A DNA stretch of 64,000 nt, from NCBI GenBank assembly GCA_039029315.1, contig JBCCGK010000063.1, positions 4,493-68,492 of the forward strand. Reading direction: 5' to 3'. Of the stretch, positions 1-9,179 are shown in pieces. The number at the start of each line of letters is the position of its first letter. Within the stretch, counting starts at the first letter, position 1. The notes below the pieces were generated by a model that saw only the letters and a list, made by a program, of their open reading frames with translations, had not been told where the DNA came from and made no database searches. The DNA comes from JBCCCJ01 sp039029315. GTDB lineage: Bacteria > Bacteroidota > Bacteroidia > J057. A program made the translations under genes and the position numbers.

Positions 1-1
1 A

Positions 2-838
2 CAGGCCCATCCGCAAAGCTGGAAACGACTGATTCCAAAACTGATCATTCACGGATGGAAGAATCAATATCACCGCTGGATCAGCAAGATTCTTCTGGAT
101 GGGGACTTCGGCCGTTCTTTCAGGAATGAAGACCGTGTATCCGACAAAATCAGTCGCGCTTTCTGGATTAGTTTTTCCCTGCCAGTTTTATCCATTTTTT
201 TGGCTTATCTCATTGCCCTTCCTCTCGGGATATACGCAGCGATGAATGCCAATGGCTGGTGGGACAAACTGTCTGGAGGATTGATGTGGCTGCTGGATGC
301 ACTGCCGACCTTTTGGGTGATGACGATGTTGTTGGTCTGGTTGGGTTATTATCTCGGCTGGGTGCCAGTGGTCTTTGACGCCTCCATTACTGACTGGGGC
401 AAATATCTACATCAACTTCTCCTCCCGCTCTTGGGCTATACATATGGTTCACTTGCTGTTTTGAGTCGTACGATGCGCTCCGGAATTCTGGAGGTTATTC
501 GGCAGGATTATATGCGAACGGCCCGTGCAAAAGGCTTGTCCCAATGGGCTGCCGTCAAAAAACATGCTATCCAGAATGCGCTGACCCCATTGATCATCAT
601 GTTCGTTGGCATCTTCCCGGCAATGATTGGGGGATCCGTAATCATCGAAGCAGTTTTTGGAATTCCGGGAATGGGCTATGAAATTCTGGAAGCGACGCGG
701 GAGAATGATATGCCTATGGTTGTTACGATTTTTACCCTGTCAGGCTTTCTGACGGCGCTGGGATACCTGGTCGCAGACTTGCTCAATGCCTGGGTAGATC
801 CCCGTATTCGGTTAGGCAAAAAACAAACAGACGGATAA
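2..838 (+). CDS. ABC transporter permease, OppB/DppB type (5' end outside window)
   Basis: Inner-membrane permease of a peptide/nickel-type ABC importer. The frame is open from the window edge, so the N-terminus, including the first membrane segment, is missing. The visible part begins with the GDFGRSF stretch typical of the OppB periplasmic loop, followed by about five hydrophobic segments. The EAA loop that contacts the ATPase is clear (RQDYMRTARAKGLS, then a conserved HAIQNALTP). The protein ends in the family's usual conserved WVDPRIRLG tail. The second permease starts 16 bases after its stop, so the two are almost certainly co-transcribed. The substrate cannot be read from the permease; the binding protein and ATPases are not in the window. 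Confidence 0.9.
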   Translation, partial: QAHPQSWKRLIPKLIIHGWKNQYHRWISKILLDGDFGRSFRNEDRVSDKISRAFWISFSLPVLSIFLAYLIALPLGIYAAMNANGWWDKLSGGLMWLLDALPTFWVMTMLLVWLGYYLGWVPVVFDASITDWGKYLHQLLLPLLGYTYGSLAVLSRTMRSGILEVIRQDYMRTARAKGLSQWAAVKKHAIQNALTPLIIMFVGIFPAMIGGSVIIEAVFGIPGMGYEILEATRENDMPMVVTIFTLSGFLTALGYLVADLLNAWVDPRIRLGKKQTDG

Positions 839-854
839 AGGTATATCAACAAAG

Positions 855-2189
855 GTGGCACGAACCAAACAGACATATCCAAGGAAAGCAATTTTTCATT
901 CGTGGGAACGGTTGAAAGCCAACAATCGTTTCACATGGATAGCTGGATATTTGGGTCTCTTGTTATTTGTGAGTGTGTGTGCGAATATTCTGGCGAATCG
1001 AGCCCCCTTAACCTGTGTATATCAGGGGGAACGATTGTTTCCCATCTTTTCTCCAAATGAGCGTCGAGAATTTTACGATCCAGTCGATACAAGCATGCGA
1101 CAGATGTTTTTTCGAGACGTGGATTGGCACGTACAGGAATTTGATGCGGTGGTGTGGGCGCCGATTCCACATGGGGCAGAATTTATCGAAGGAGCAGAAG
1201 CCTTGCCCCCAGGAGCACGGCGACAGTATCGAGCCGCGGACGGCAGGATGGTCAAGGTAGATCGGAGATTCCGACACCTTCTCGGAACCAGTGCCTACAA
1301 TGTCGACATGCTCGCAGGTCTCATTTATGGAACAAGAATCTCTTTATTGGTTGGCGTACTTGCCGCAGGATTAGCAGGGCTGATTGGGCTTCTGATAGGC
1401 GCTTCTGCAGCCTATTGGGGCAATCACCGACTCAGTCTCAAAAGAGGAACATTGCTGGTTGGAGGGATTGGTCTTTTTTGTGGTTGGTTTTACGGATTTC
1501 ATCTTCGCAGATTTGTTCTGGCAGATGCTGCAGCCATATCCTGGTGGAGGTTTATTCCTTCGCTGACACTCAGTTGCCTGATCTTCCTGGCATGTATGTG
1601 GATTTTTTATTTGTTGGGGAATCGCCTGAGTCGAACAGGATGGTGGGCGCATCGGATGCCTATTCCGATAGATGCAATCATTAGTCGGTTGATAGAGTGG
1701 ATTCAATCTGTTCCTGTCCTCTTACTTGTTGTGGCCATTGCGGCCATCTTCAAGGACAGGAGCATCTGGCTGGTCATGACCATCATAGGACTCACAGCCT
1801 GGCCGGGAATTGCGATCCTGGTTCGGGGTCAAATGATGAGTATTTTACCACGCAACTATATTGAGGCAGCCCGTGCGCTGGGACTTCGCAATGGTCACAT
1901 TCTCTTCCGCCATGCCCTCCCGAATGCTTTGCCTTCCATCTTCGTCATTTTCTCCGCAGTAGTCGGCAGTGCCATTATGGCCGAATCTTCACTCTCGTTT
2001 CTTCGACTGGTAGAAAAGGCACCTAGTTGGGGCGGCTTGATCAGTGATGCACATACCATTGAGCATCTCAAGCATTGGTGGATAGGAGTCTTTCCCGGTT
2101 TGATGATTTTCCTGACAGTCCTCTCATTCAATATGCTGGCCGAATTATGGCGAGATGCCTCCGATCCCAAATTCCAGGAAGCCGCCTAG
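855..2189 (+). CDS. ABC transporter permease, OppC/DppC type with enlarged loops
   Basis: Partner permease of the preceding OppB-like protein. It starts at a GTG, because no ATG lies near the expected N-terminus. Residues 25-48 form the first membrane segment. About 100 periplasmic residues follow before the family motif around GLIYGTRISLLVG. The EAA loop is NYIEAARALGLRNGHILF with HALPNALPS. At 444 residues it is much longer than the usual OppC of about 300. The excess lies in the first loop and in an extra block of about 85 residues carrying two more hydrophobic segments, between the second and third core helices. The stop codon is shared with the convergent reductase gene through a CTAG. 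Function as an importer subunit is well supported; substrate is unknown. Confidence 0.9.
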   Translation: MARTKQTYPRKAIFHSWERLKANNRFTWIAGYLGLLLFVSVCANILANRAPLTCVYQGERLFPIFSPNERREFYDPVDTSMRQMFFRDVDWHVQEFDAVVWAPIPHGAEFIEGAEALPPGARRQYRAADGRMVKVDRRFRHLLGTSAYNVDMLAGLIYGTRISLLVGVLAAGLAGLIGLLIGASAAYWGNHRLSLKRGTLLVGGIGLFCGWFYGFHLRRFVLADAAAISWWRFIPSLTLSCLIFLACMWIFYLLGNRLSRTGWWAHRMPIPIDAIISRLIEWIQSVPVLLLVVAIAAIFKDRSIWLVMTIIGLTAWPGIAILVRGQMMSILPRNYIEAARALGLRNGHILFRHALPNALPSIFVIFSAVVGSAIMAESSLSFLRLVEKAPSWGGLISDAHTIEHLKHWWIGVFPGLMIFLTVLSFNMLAELWRDASDPKFQEAA

Positions 2190-2731
2190 CGATTCCGGGG
2201 AGTTTTCAACAGATAAGTCAGCAAAAAGAAGCCCTTTCCAAAATCTGTTTTCTCACGCCAAGTCAGAGGAAGAGCTGTTTGAGATTGGCCAAATAAAGGA
2301 ATGCCATTTCCCAACAAAATCGGATTCAGCTTGACTTTGAGAACATCGATCAGACCATGATCGAGTAACCAACCTGCAAACATTCCTCCACCGCACAGAT
2401 AAATATCAGTGCCTTCCTCCTCCTTTAGCTGACGAATATGATCCAGATCAGGAGCGAGGGCATGAACCTGTTCATGAGGCTCTTCAAAACTGAGCGTATT
2501 CGAATAAATATAATGCTGCATATGAGCATAGGCAGGTTGTCCCGGCTTGAGGCCATATTGATAGCCAAACTCATAGGTACTTCGGCCCATAATGACTGTA
2601 TCAAAGGCTTCGAGTTCTGCCATATAGTGCGTTACCAGAGGTTCATGGTGCTCAAACAAGGAGATGTCTCCATTGGGACCAGCAATACAGCCATCCAGTG
2701 AACTGGCGACATAGTAAACAATATTTCTCAT
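2186..2731 (-). CDS. Dihydrofolate reductase-like protein (RibD C-terminal domain family)
   Basis: A 181-residue single-domain reductase of the RibD_C/DHFR-like fold. It opens with the typical strand and loop RNIVYYVASSLDGCIAGP. Then come FDTVIMGRSTYE, the nucleotide-binding loop IYLCGGGMFAGWLL, and PILLGNGIPLF. These are the hallmark segments of the standalone reductases found across bacteria, which probably use NAD(P)H; their substrates are mostly unknown. I chose the ATG directly before RNIVYYV rather than one 12 codons upstream, because the alignment of the fold begins there. It is tail to tail with the ABC permease gene, overlapping it by four bases. Confidence 0.85.
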   Translation of the reverse strand: MRNIVYYVASSLDGCIAGPNGDISLFEHHEPLVTHYMAELEAFDTVIMGRSTYEFGYQYGLKPGQPAYAHMQHYIYSNTLSFEEPHEQVHALAPDLDHIRQLKEEEGTDIYLCGGGMFAGWLLDHGLIDVLKVKLNPILLGNGIPLFGQSQTALPLTWREKTDFGKGFFLLTYLLKTPRNR

Positions 2732-2855
2732 GTAGATAGATTGGGTTGTGATAGAACAAGAATGCAATCAAACGTGAGAGAAAGGTAGTGATATTGCTTA
2801 CGAAAATGGCTGGCAGTAGGTTGAAAAATGTAGGCAGGAAATAGGAAACGCTGGT

Positions 2856-5537
2856 CTACTTCTTCCAAAAACGTTTTACCTGAGAGCCAGCACCAAAAGC
2901 TGTCAGATGCAAGAAATATAATCCTCTGGGAAGGGAGGCGATATCGAGTCTTGCTTCCTTGCCTTGAAAGTGATCTTGTAGCAGGACCTGCCCCTTTTGA
3001 TTCATGAGGATGAGAGAAAAAGGGGAATCGGCCGCTGCATCCCTTCGAATCTCGAGAACTTCAGAAGAGGGATTAGGGGAAAGTCGAAAGTCAAGGAGCG
3101 TCAGCTGGTTTACGAAAAGCGCTTGTTGAGAGGCGAAGGAATGGCTACCATCCACTTCCATGATTCTCAACCGATAATAATTCAGGCCGGGAGGAGGGGA
3201 GCTGTCGATCCATTCGTAAGAAAAAATACCGGTCCCTGAACCTTTTGGAGGGATATCCTTCAAAGGAGAATAGAGGAGGCCGTCCGAAGAGCGTTCGATC
3301 AGAAAGTGATCGATCGCCACCTCTAAGCTCGTGGTCCAGGAAACCAGTACCTGTGTCTGGTTCATCAATTCTGCAGTAAATGAAAGCAAATCCACAGGCA
3401 GACTACTGCCAATGGAATAAACCAGAAGCGTTGGTTGCGGAATCCCGCCTACTTCTTGAAAACTTCCTCCTATAAGCAGGTGATTGTTGTCAGCATGGAC
3501 AACATTCACCGTCTGACTGATGTCTGGATTCCAGGAAGCATCCAGACTTCCATCTGTCAGCGCTACTCGGGCGATCTTGTTCCGGCTTTGGCCTCCGACT
3601 GAGGAAAACAATCCTCCCAGATAGAGATAATTGTCATGCGCTTGTATGGTGTATACAGTATTGTTGACATTCGCATCCCAGCTAGACACAACAGTTCCCG
3701 AACTCAGATGGAGGCGAGCCAATCTGTTTCGATTCCCTCCTCCGATGTGTGTGAATTGTCCTCCGGCATAGATATCGGTCCCATCGTAGAGTAAAGTATG
3801 AACAGTATGATTCGCTTCGGGCCTCCAGCTCGGATCAGGCGTACCGCTTGCCAGATCCATTCGGGCAATGCGGCTAAATCCTTGCCCTCCTATGCTTGCA
3901 AAACTCCCCCCAAGGTATAGATGATTGTTGACAGTCATCAGGCTGTAAATGGTAGAACTGACATTCGGATTCCAGGTAGGATCTACGACTCCTGTCACAG
4001 CATCGATTCGGGCAAGACGTTGCCTGTTTTGCCCACCAATAAAGCTAAAACTCCCGCCCACATAGAGATTCCCATTTTCCAGCACCATCGACCTGACTGT
4101 ACTGTTGCTATTGGGATTCCAGGAGGGATCTATGCTTCCATCGTGCGTGCTCAAGCGTGCGAGTCGATTTCGGGCAGCTCCTCCTATGGACGTAAAGCTT
4201 CCGCCTACATACAAGTCTGATCCGTCGAGGAGCAAACAGCTGATTGTCGCGTTGACGGCCAGACTAAAACTGGATACAAGCTGTCCACTTGCATTGTCAA
4301 GCTTGGCAAGTTGTGTGATTTCCTGCCCACCTACGGAAATAAATTCTCCCCCAACCAACAATGTGGTCCCGGATACTGCCAATGTCGTTACAATATCGTT
4401 GGGAAGGGGTACCCAATTCGGATCTGCGGTACCATCTATTAGATTCAGTTTCGCCAGTCGCTTGGAGGTGATTCCACCGATTGTCCCAAATTGTCCACCC
4501 ACCACGACCTCAGTCGGCTCAATCACAATCGCATATACTGCGTGGTTGGGGTTGGGGAGCCAGGTCATATCTATGGCAGCTGTCGTTGTGTGAATACGGG
4601 CAAGATTGGAATGACTGAGACCGCCAATGCTGTTGAACCATCCCCCGACATATAGATCTGTCCCTGACAAGGCCAGTGCCCAAATCGTCCCACTGGGATT
4701 AGGAGTCCAGAAAGCATCCACCAATCCTGTCCCAGGATCGATTTTGGCGAGATGATTGATGGCTTGGCCATCAATGCTGGTAAATGATCCACCGACATAG
4801 ATCTGGCTGCCATTATAGGCCAGTGAGTAGACGCTCAGATTGGGATTGGGAACAAAAGCAGCATCCGCCTGACCAGTGAGGATACTAATTTTGGAAAGCC
4901 TTTGAATGGGCTGCCCGTTGATGGTATTGAAGTTGCCTCCCACGATCAGGCTATCCCCCAATGAAATGAGCGCATTGACGGTTCCACCGACATTGGGATT
5001 CCAGAAGGGATCAACGACTCCATTGCTGAGGGTGAGTTTCGCCAAGCGGTTTCGACTCAGCCCACCTATGCTGGAAAAATCTCCTCCGGCAAAGAGATCC
5101 GCACCAATAATCAGGAGACTGTTCACCTGATGATTGGCTCCGGGATTCCAGGCTGGGTCTACACTTTTGTCTGCGAGAATATGTGCCAGATATTCCCTGT
5201 TTTCTCCACCAATCTTTGTGAATTCTCCCCCCAAATACCATCCTCCACTTCCATCAGAGATAGCAGCCCTGATCGCTCCATTGGCAAGGGGAAAGTCAGT
5301 TGCAGGAGTTGCTGAACCAAGATCGATGGTGGTGGCCAATCCGTTATTGGGTCCTACGTACCCAAAAGAACCGGCGATATAGGTATGGCTGGCAGTGCTG
5401 GCAATGGCGCTGACAGCCCCGTCGGTGATCCACCAGTGAGAGAGGCGCGTCTGTGCAAGGACCGTCCCACAAGAATACATAAGAAACAGAAACAACAGGA
5501 AGCCCTGCCGGCATGGTGCATACTGGACTTGAAACAT
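2856..5537 (-). CDS. Secreted delta-60 repeat protein with T9SS sorting tail
   Basis: An 893-residue exported protein. Residues 1-28 are a signal peptide ending at VLAQ. Residues 40-700 hold about 14 repeats of roughly 47 residues, each with a GGxFxxIGG core followed by LAKL/LARL and DPxWNPN. This is the delta-60 repeat pattern, which is thought to build beta-propellers. A fibronectin-like segment follows from about 715 (SWTTSLEVAIDHFLIERSSD). The last 75 residues match the type IX sorting domain (LSPNPSSEVLEI, then GLYFLHL and a basic end). The protein is therefore probably exported through the T9SS and attached or released at the cell surface. No catalytic motif is visible. The repeats make the DNA itself periodic at about 140 bases. 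Confidence 0.88.
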   Translation of the reverse strand: MFQVQYAPCRQGFLLFLFLMYSCGTVLAQTRLSHWWITDGAVSAIASTASHTYIAGSFGYVGPNNGLATTIDLGSATPATDFPLANGAIRAAISDGSGGWYLGGEFTKIGGENREYLAHILADKSVDPAWNPGANHQVNSLLIIGADLFAGGDFSSIGGLSRNRLAKLTLSNGVVDPFWNPNVGGTVNALISLGDSLIVGGNFNTINGQPIQRLSKISILTGQADAAFVPNPNLSVYSLAYNGSQIYVGGSFTSIDGQAINHLAKIDPGTGLVDAFWTPNPSGTIWALALSGTDLYVGGWFNSIGGLSHSNLARIHTTTAAIDMTWLPNPNHAVYAIVIEPTEVVVGGQFGTIGGITSKRLAKLNLIDGTADPNWVPLPNDIVTTLAVSGTTLLVGGEFISVGGQEITQLAKLDNASGQLVSSFSLAVNATISCLLLDGSDLYVGGSFTSIGGAARNRLARLSTHDGSIDPSWNPNSNSTVRSMVLENGNLYVGGSFSFIGGQNRQRLARIDAVTGVVDPTWNPNVSSTIYSLMTVNNHLYLGGSFASIGGQGFSRIARMDLASGTPDPSWRPEANHTVHTLLYDGTDIYAGGQFTHIGGGNRNRLARLHLSSGTVVSSWDANVNNTVYTIQAHDNYLYLGGLFSSVGGQSRNKIARVALTDGSLDASWNPDISQTVNVVHADNNHLLIGGSFQEVGGIPQPTLLVYSIGSSLPVDLLSFTAELMNQTQVLVSWTTSLEVAIDHFLIERSSDGLLYSPLKDIPPKGSGTGIFSYEWIDSSPPPGLNYYRLRIMEVDGSHSFASQQALFVNQLTLLDFRLSPNPSSEVLEIRRDAAADSPFSLILMNQKGQVLLQDHFQGKEARLDIASLPRGLYFLHLTAFGAGSQVKRFWKK

Positions 5538-5737
5538 AGGTACTGGAGATGGAATGTTGTAAAATTACTGGCCTAATATTACGGAAGAGATCCACTTTCT
5601 CAGCCTTTCAGGGAGGATTTGGGATGAAAAGCAGGCTGTGAGGGATCAATGACATGGAAGTCACGATTGGAGAGAGCAAGATTTTTTCGGGACCGAACTT
5701 TCCTGTAATTTCATCTGTCAGATTGTTCATTCAATCC

Positions 5738-6628
5738 ATGAAAATTTCCATCTTTCAATTAGCCTTTCATTGGCTTCAAAAGCCCTATCCATTTTATGCC
5801 AATGCACGGCAAGGATGGAAGCTCGGCGGTTGGATTGCTTTATTCATTTGCGTCTTCTGCCTCGTCTTTCGGCCATTCGGCATGATGCTAGTCGAACCAC
5901 TTGTCCAATTAGGACTTGCCATTGGGTTTGGGATGGCGACCTTTATGATTTCGGTATTGAATATGGTCTTCCTGCCACGTTTGCTTCCCAACTATCTCAA
6001 TGGGAAGAACTGGAAAATCTATCACGAAATCTTGTGGGTGCTCTATTTGGTGGTATGCATCGCAACAATGAATTTCCTGCTGACTCATCTGTTTTTTGAT
6101 ATCCCGGCTCCCTACATCACCTTTGTGCGCTTGCTGTTGATCACCCTTGCAGTTGCCATCATTCCCGCTGTTGGAGTCATCTTGTACAAGCAAGCCCAGC
6201 ACTACAAGCAGGCAGCCTTGTCGAATCGGTCGACATCAAAGTCAGAACAGCTAGCGATGGGTACGGATCAGCCAACTCTTGACCGACTGACGCTGTATTC
6301 CTCCAACCAAAAACAACAACTCAGCCTGAAGTCTGATCAGTTATACTACATCTGTGCTGCTGGAAATTATGTAGAGGTATATTTCTGGAATGGAGAAAAA
6401 CTGATCCGGAGTCTGTTGCGCAATACGCTTTCTGCAATGGAAAATAGCTTACAGGAATTCCCTGACCTGTTCCGGTGTCATCGTGCCTATCTGATCAATG
6501 TCAACAAAATCAGCTATGTCAAAACCCATCAACAGAAATATCAAGTGTATCTGATTGAGGTTCCAAATCCAATTCCTGTGGCGAGGGGTCACATTGCCAG
6601 TTTGAGAGAACGAATTGCTGAGGGTTAG
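5738..6628 (+). CDS. Membrane-anchored LytTR-family transcriptional regulator
   Basis: The N-terminal 155 residues carry four hydrophobic segments. The C-terminal 95 residues (about 195-290) form a LytTR DNA-binding domain, seen in LYYICAAGNYVEVYF, FRCHRAYLINVNKI and the final PVARGHIASL. Such membrane-bound LytTR regulators without a receiver domain are common in Bacteroidota and probably sense an envelope signal directly. The ATG used precedes KISIFQLAFHWLQKPYPF, a usual start for this family; an in-frame ATG 28 codons upstream would add an unconvincing leader. The gene sits between two T9SS cargo genes transcribed on the other strand, so it may control either. The target is unknown. Confidence 0.85.
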   Translation: MKISIFQLAFHWLQKPYPFYANARQGWKLGGWIALFICVFCLVFRPFGMMLVEPLVQLGLAIGFGMATFMISVLNMVFLPRLLPNYLNGKNWKIYHEILWVLYLVVCIATMNFLLTHLFFDIPAPYITFVRLLLITLAVAIIPAVGVILYKQAQHYKQAALSNRSTSKSEQLAMGTDQPTLDRLTLYSSNQKQQLSLKSDQLYYICAAGNYVEVYFWNGEKLIRSLLRNTLSAMENSLQEFPDLFRCHRAYLINVNKISYVKTHQQKYQVYLIEVPNPIPVARGHIASLRERIAEG

Positions 6629-6695
6629 GGAAAGGAGGAATCCAACCCTATCCCAATCTGATGTGAGTGAACAAAATTGAAAAATTGCCTCAGCC

Positions 6696-8255
6696 CTACT
6701 CCTTGACAAATTTTCGAACAGCCCTTCCCCTATTTCCTTGAATCGTGAGCAGATACACCCCACCCACCAAAGAAGAAACATCAAGCTGACTTATCTCCTT
6801 TCCTGTCAGTGATTCTTCTATGAACAGTCGACCTGTCATATCCAGAATCTTTACAGTCAAAGAATTCATATCTACCTGTGTCAACTCAATCGTCAACCAA
6901 TCAGCTACCGGCACGGGATAGACATTCAGCCATTGCTCCAAATCTTCCTCTATCCTCACATTTCCTCCACAGATAGATTCGACAGCAATGGAGTCATCCG
7001 CCACGCTAATTGTGGGCACATTGGTTTCGATGGTAGGCAAATCGCTCGTCGGGCTGACAGTAGAATCTTCCACTGTCAGCACTGATACGACAAAACTACT
7101 ATCTATATGGCTACAAAAGCTTTCTCCAGAAGCAGAAGTGGTGAGAAGCAAACTTGACCCGCTGCTAAAACCAGTCAACAACATCCGACCATCTGGCAAA
7201 AAGAGAGGGCCACTGACCGACTGATCCTCAAACTGATTGTACCGCTTCACCCAGTGTACTGTACTCCCGGAAGCATCCAGTCGCATCCCAAAACCATCTG
7301 AACTCGGGGAGCCAAAAGCTTTGCCAAAGGTGAGAATCTCATCCTGTTCGACGATTGCCAGACCTGTCATAAATTCATTGCCAAACTCGGGTTGTGCATA
7401 GGAATGGGCCCAGCTGACAGTTCCTGCATCATCCAGTTTCATCAGCCAGGTATTGTTGGCATTTGTAACCACAGACTCAATGATGTTCCCACCGACGATG
7501 AGACTCCCATCACTCAACTCAGCCAGATGATGACTACTGACATCTGCCCCCAAATCATAGAATTTACACCAATTCATCATCATCGATCCTGCCTCCAGAG
7601 CACAGACGAACGACACAAAACGAGGCTCATTGTTGCGGACATCTCCTGTCAGATAAAAGGTTCCATTCGTTCCTCGAATCACTTTTTCTGCAAAGACACC
7701 CACCGAGGAGGAAAAATAATAGATTTGCTGGCTTAGTATGTCTCCGGTCACGGAGGCATGCACAATTTTGGTCGGTCGATTGGTAACGCCATGCCGAATG
7801 AAGATCATCAAACTGCTGTCAGCCATCTCAAAGATCTCTAGCACCCGATCATCGAAACTGTCTGAATAGACTTTGTGCCAAAGAACTGTGCCTGCTGAAT
7901 CCACTTTGTAAATCCCGGCACCACTTTGATTGATAAAATCCTGACGCATGCTTCCCCCGATCAGGAAGTTGCCATCAGAGAGTTGAGTGATGCAGGAGAA
8001 ATCATCTCTCGCAAATGCCTTGAATCGCCTGGACCAAAGAACCTGATGCGAAGAATCCACTTTCAGGAGCATTGCAATGGAAGAATCATGCAAGAATGGC
8101 GGCTGAGCATTGGCTGCCATGAGCATCATACCATCCTGCAACAATTCTATATCCTGAATACCGAGGCTGTAGGTATGAGACAAACGGCTCTCGAATACAT
8201 GTTGAGCAGGCAGGCTCAGGCATGTAGAACACAGAAAAAGGAGAAAATACTTCAT
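6696..8255 (-). CDS. Secreted protein with T9SS type A sorting domain
   Basis: A 519-residue exported protein with a clear signal peptide (MKYFLLFLCSTCLSLPAQ). Residues 30-380 contain repeated units of the form LLKVDSSHQVLWSRRF, LSDGNFLIGGS and KVDSAGTVLWHKVY. This beta-propeller-like pattern is frequent in large Bacteroidota surface proteins. The end is a T9SS sorting domain: LNVYPVPVADWLTIEL, then VKILDMTGRLF, GGVYLLTIQG and a basic tail. It probably leaves the cell by the T9SS. No enzyme motif is visible, so its role (adhesion, binding or scaffold) is open. Confidence 0.82.
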   Translation of the reverse strand: MKYFLLFLCSTCLSLPAQHVFESRLSHTYSLGIQDIELLQDGMMLMAANAQPPFLHDSSIAMLLKVDSSHQVLWSRRFKAFARDDFSCITQLSDGNFLIGGSMRQDFINQSGAGIYKVDSAGTVLWHKVYSDSFDDRVLEIFEMADSSLMIFIRHGVTNRPTKIVHASVTGDILSQQIYYFSSSVGVFAEKVIRGTNGTFYLTGDVRNNEPRFVSFVCALEAGSMMMNWCKFYDLGADVSSHHLAELSDGSLIVGGNIIESVVTNANNTWLMKLDDAGTVSWAHSYAQPEFGNEFMTGLAIVEQDEILTFGKAFGSPSSDGFGMRLDASGSTVHWVKRYNQFEDQSVSGPLFLPDGRMLLTGFSSGSSLLLTTSASGESFCSHIDSSFVVSVLTVEDSTVSPTSDLPTIETNVPTISVADDSIAVESICGGNVRIEEDLEQWLNVYPVPVADWLTIELTQVDMNSLTVKILDMTGRLFIEESLTGKEISQLDVSSLVGGVYLLTIQGNRGRAVRKFVKE

Positions 8256-8297
8256 AAGGCTGAGGATTTGCTTGAATCAAGATACAGAAAACTGATC

Positions 8298-8332
8298 GAG
8301 GAACAAGGCATCAAAAACAATTCCTGTTCCTC
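8298..8332. other. Weak inverted repeat between two minus-strand genes
   Basis: The arms GAGGAACA and TGTTCCTC are exact complements around a 19-base loop, with two further pairs possible inside. It lies between the methyltransferase-like gene and the T9SS gene downstream of it. There is no clear T tract on either side, so I do not call it a terminator. Confidence 0.3.
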
Positions 8333-8417
8333 AATCTCTGTAGCATGCATTCACTCTTTCCTCTTCAGCCAGTATCGGTCATGTGTTCATAACAGCTACC
8401 GGAATTGACAGCAAAGC

Positions 8418-9107
8418 TCAACTCACTGGATAGCCCAACAAATACATGATTTTTCCGCCTCGACCATTGTCGCGCTTTCCACTTTCCCACATATAGCCTG
8501 GAACCTGAATGGTCGAGACCAATTGGTCCAGATCTTTGGGTGCATACAATTTGAATAATGCCAAAAATCCATCCAATAAGCTCGCAATCGGCAAAATTGG
8601 AATCAGATAGGTAAAAAGCAGTCTGCTTGGTCGAAATGGCCGGACAATAGGGGCCGTCAACAAAATGGTCATCGGCAAAATGATCGTCATCCCAACCAAC
8701 TGCCACAAACTGTCATTATTTCCTTCAAGTATGGCAAGTGGATGTTTCTTTCGGGCAATTTGAGACAAAAAGGTACGGGCTTCTGCTGGGGCAAATTGAT
8801 GAAAGGAATTGATCATGGTGTACAGACCTTCCTCCTCCGTCTGCATCTCAGACAAGGGAATGTTTTCTACTGTAACTGATTCTGGAAGATGTGGGATCAG
8901 GGTTTCAATTCCTGCTCCCATCTTCCGATCAATGTTGATCAAATGATGATTGGAGGTATGCTGTAATCCTTGTTCGATCACAGGCATAAAGGGCTTGGCT
9001 GCATGAACTTTAGAGACAAACCAGCTCATAAATTCAAACATGAGTTGTTTTAGATGTTTTGGGAACCAGCCTTGATTGATCAATTGGGGCACTTGTTTTC
9101 GTTTCAT
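8418..9107 (-). CDS. Degenerate class I methyltransferase-like membrane-associated protein
   Basis: A 229-residue protein that resembles a family of class I SAM-dependent methyltransferase-like proteins. The post-core motif INSFHQFAPAEARTFL corresponds to the family's FHHF block, and IVRPFRPSRLLFTYLIPILP with DGFLALFKLYAP matches its hydrophobic C-terminal signature. The glycine-rich SAM-binding loop usually found near residue 70 is poor here (INIDRKMGAG), so methyl transfer is uncertain. Two hydrophobic stretches around 145-195 may associate with membrane. It is divergent from a TetR gene across a 72-base gap containing two palindromes, so it is the likely regulated target. The assignment is from remembered family patterns, not a search. 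Confidence 0.6.
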   Translation of the reverse strand: MKRKQVPQLINQGWFPKHLKQLMFEFMSWFVSKVHAAKPFMPVIEQGLQHTSNHHLINIDRKMGAGIETLIPHLPESVTVENIPLSEMQTEEEGLYTMINSFHQFAPAEARTFLSQIARKKHPLAILEGNNDSLWQLVGMTIILPMTILLTAPIVRPFRPSRLLFTYLIPILPIASLLDGFLALFKLYAPKDLDQLVSTIQVPGYMWESGKRDNGRGGKIMYLLGYPVS

Positions 9108-9135
9108 AATTCTAATATTTGAGTTTGTTTTGCTA

Positions 9136-9179
9136 TTTTAGACCAAATGTACTAAATTTTTAGACCACTTGTACTAAAA
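9136..9179. promoter_or_regulatory. Two tandem palindromic operator candidates for the TetR repressor
   Basis: Two near-identical sites, TTTTAGACCAAATGTACTAAAT and TTTTAGACCACTTGTACTAAAA, lie back to back. Each is an imperfect palindrome (TTTTAG...CTAAAA). Their centres are 22 bases apart, about two helical turns. The second site touches the ATG of the TetR gene. This is the arrangement expected of a repressor that controls itself and the divergent gene. Confidence 0.7.

Noticed and set aside
2856..5537. Regularly spaced similar DNA segments that could suggest a CRISPR or satellite array
   Set aside because: The period of about 140 bases follows protein repeats in a single open frame, with codon-level variation. 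It is a delta-60 repeat gene.
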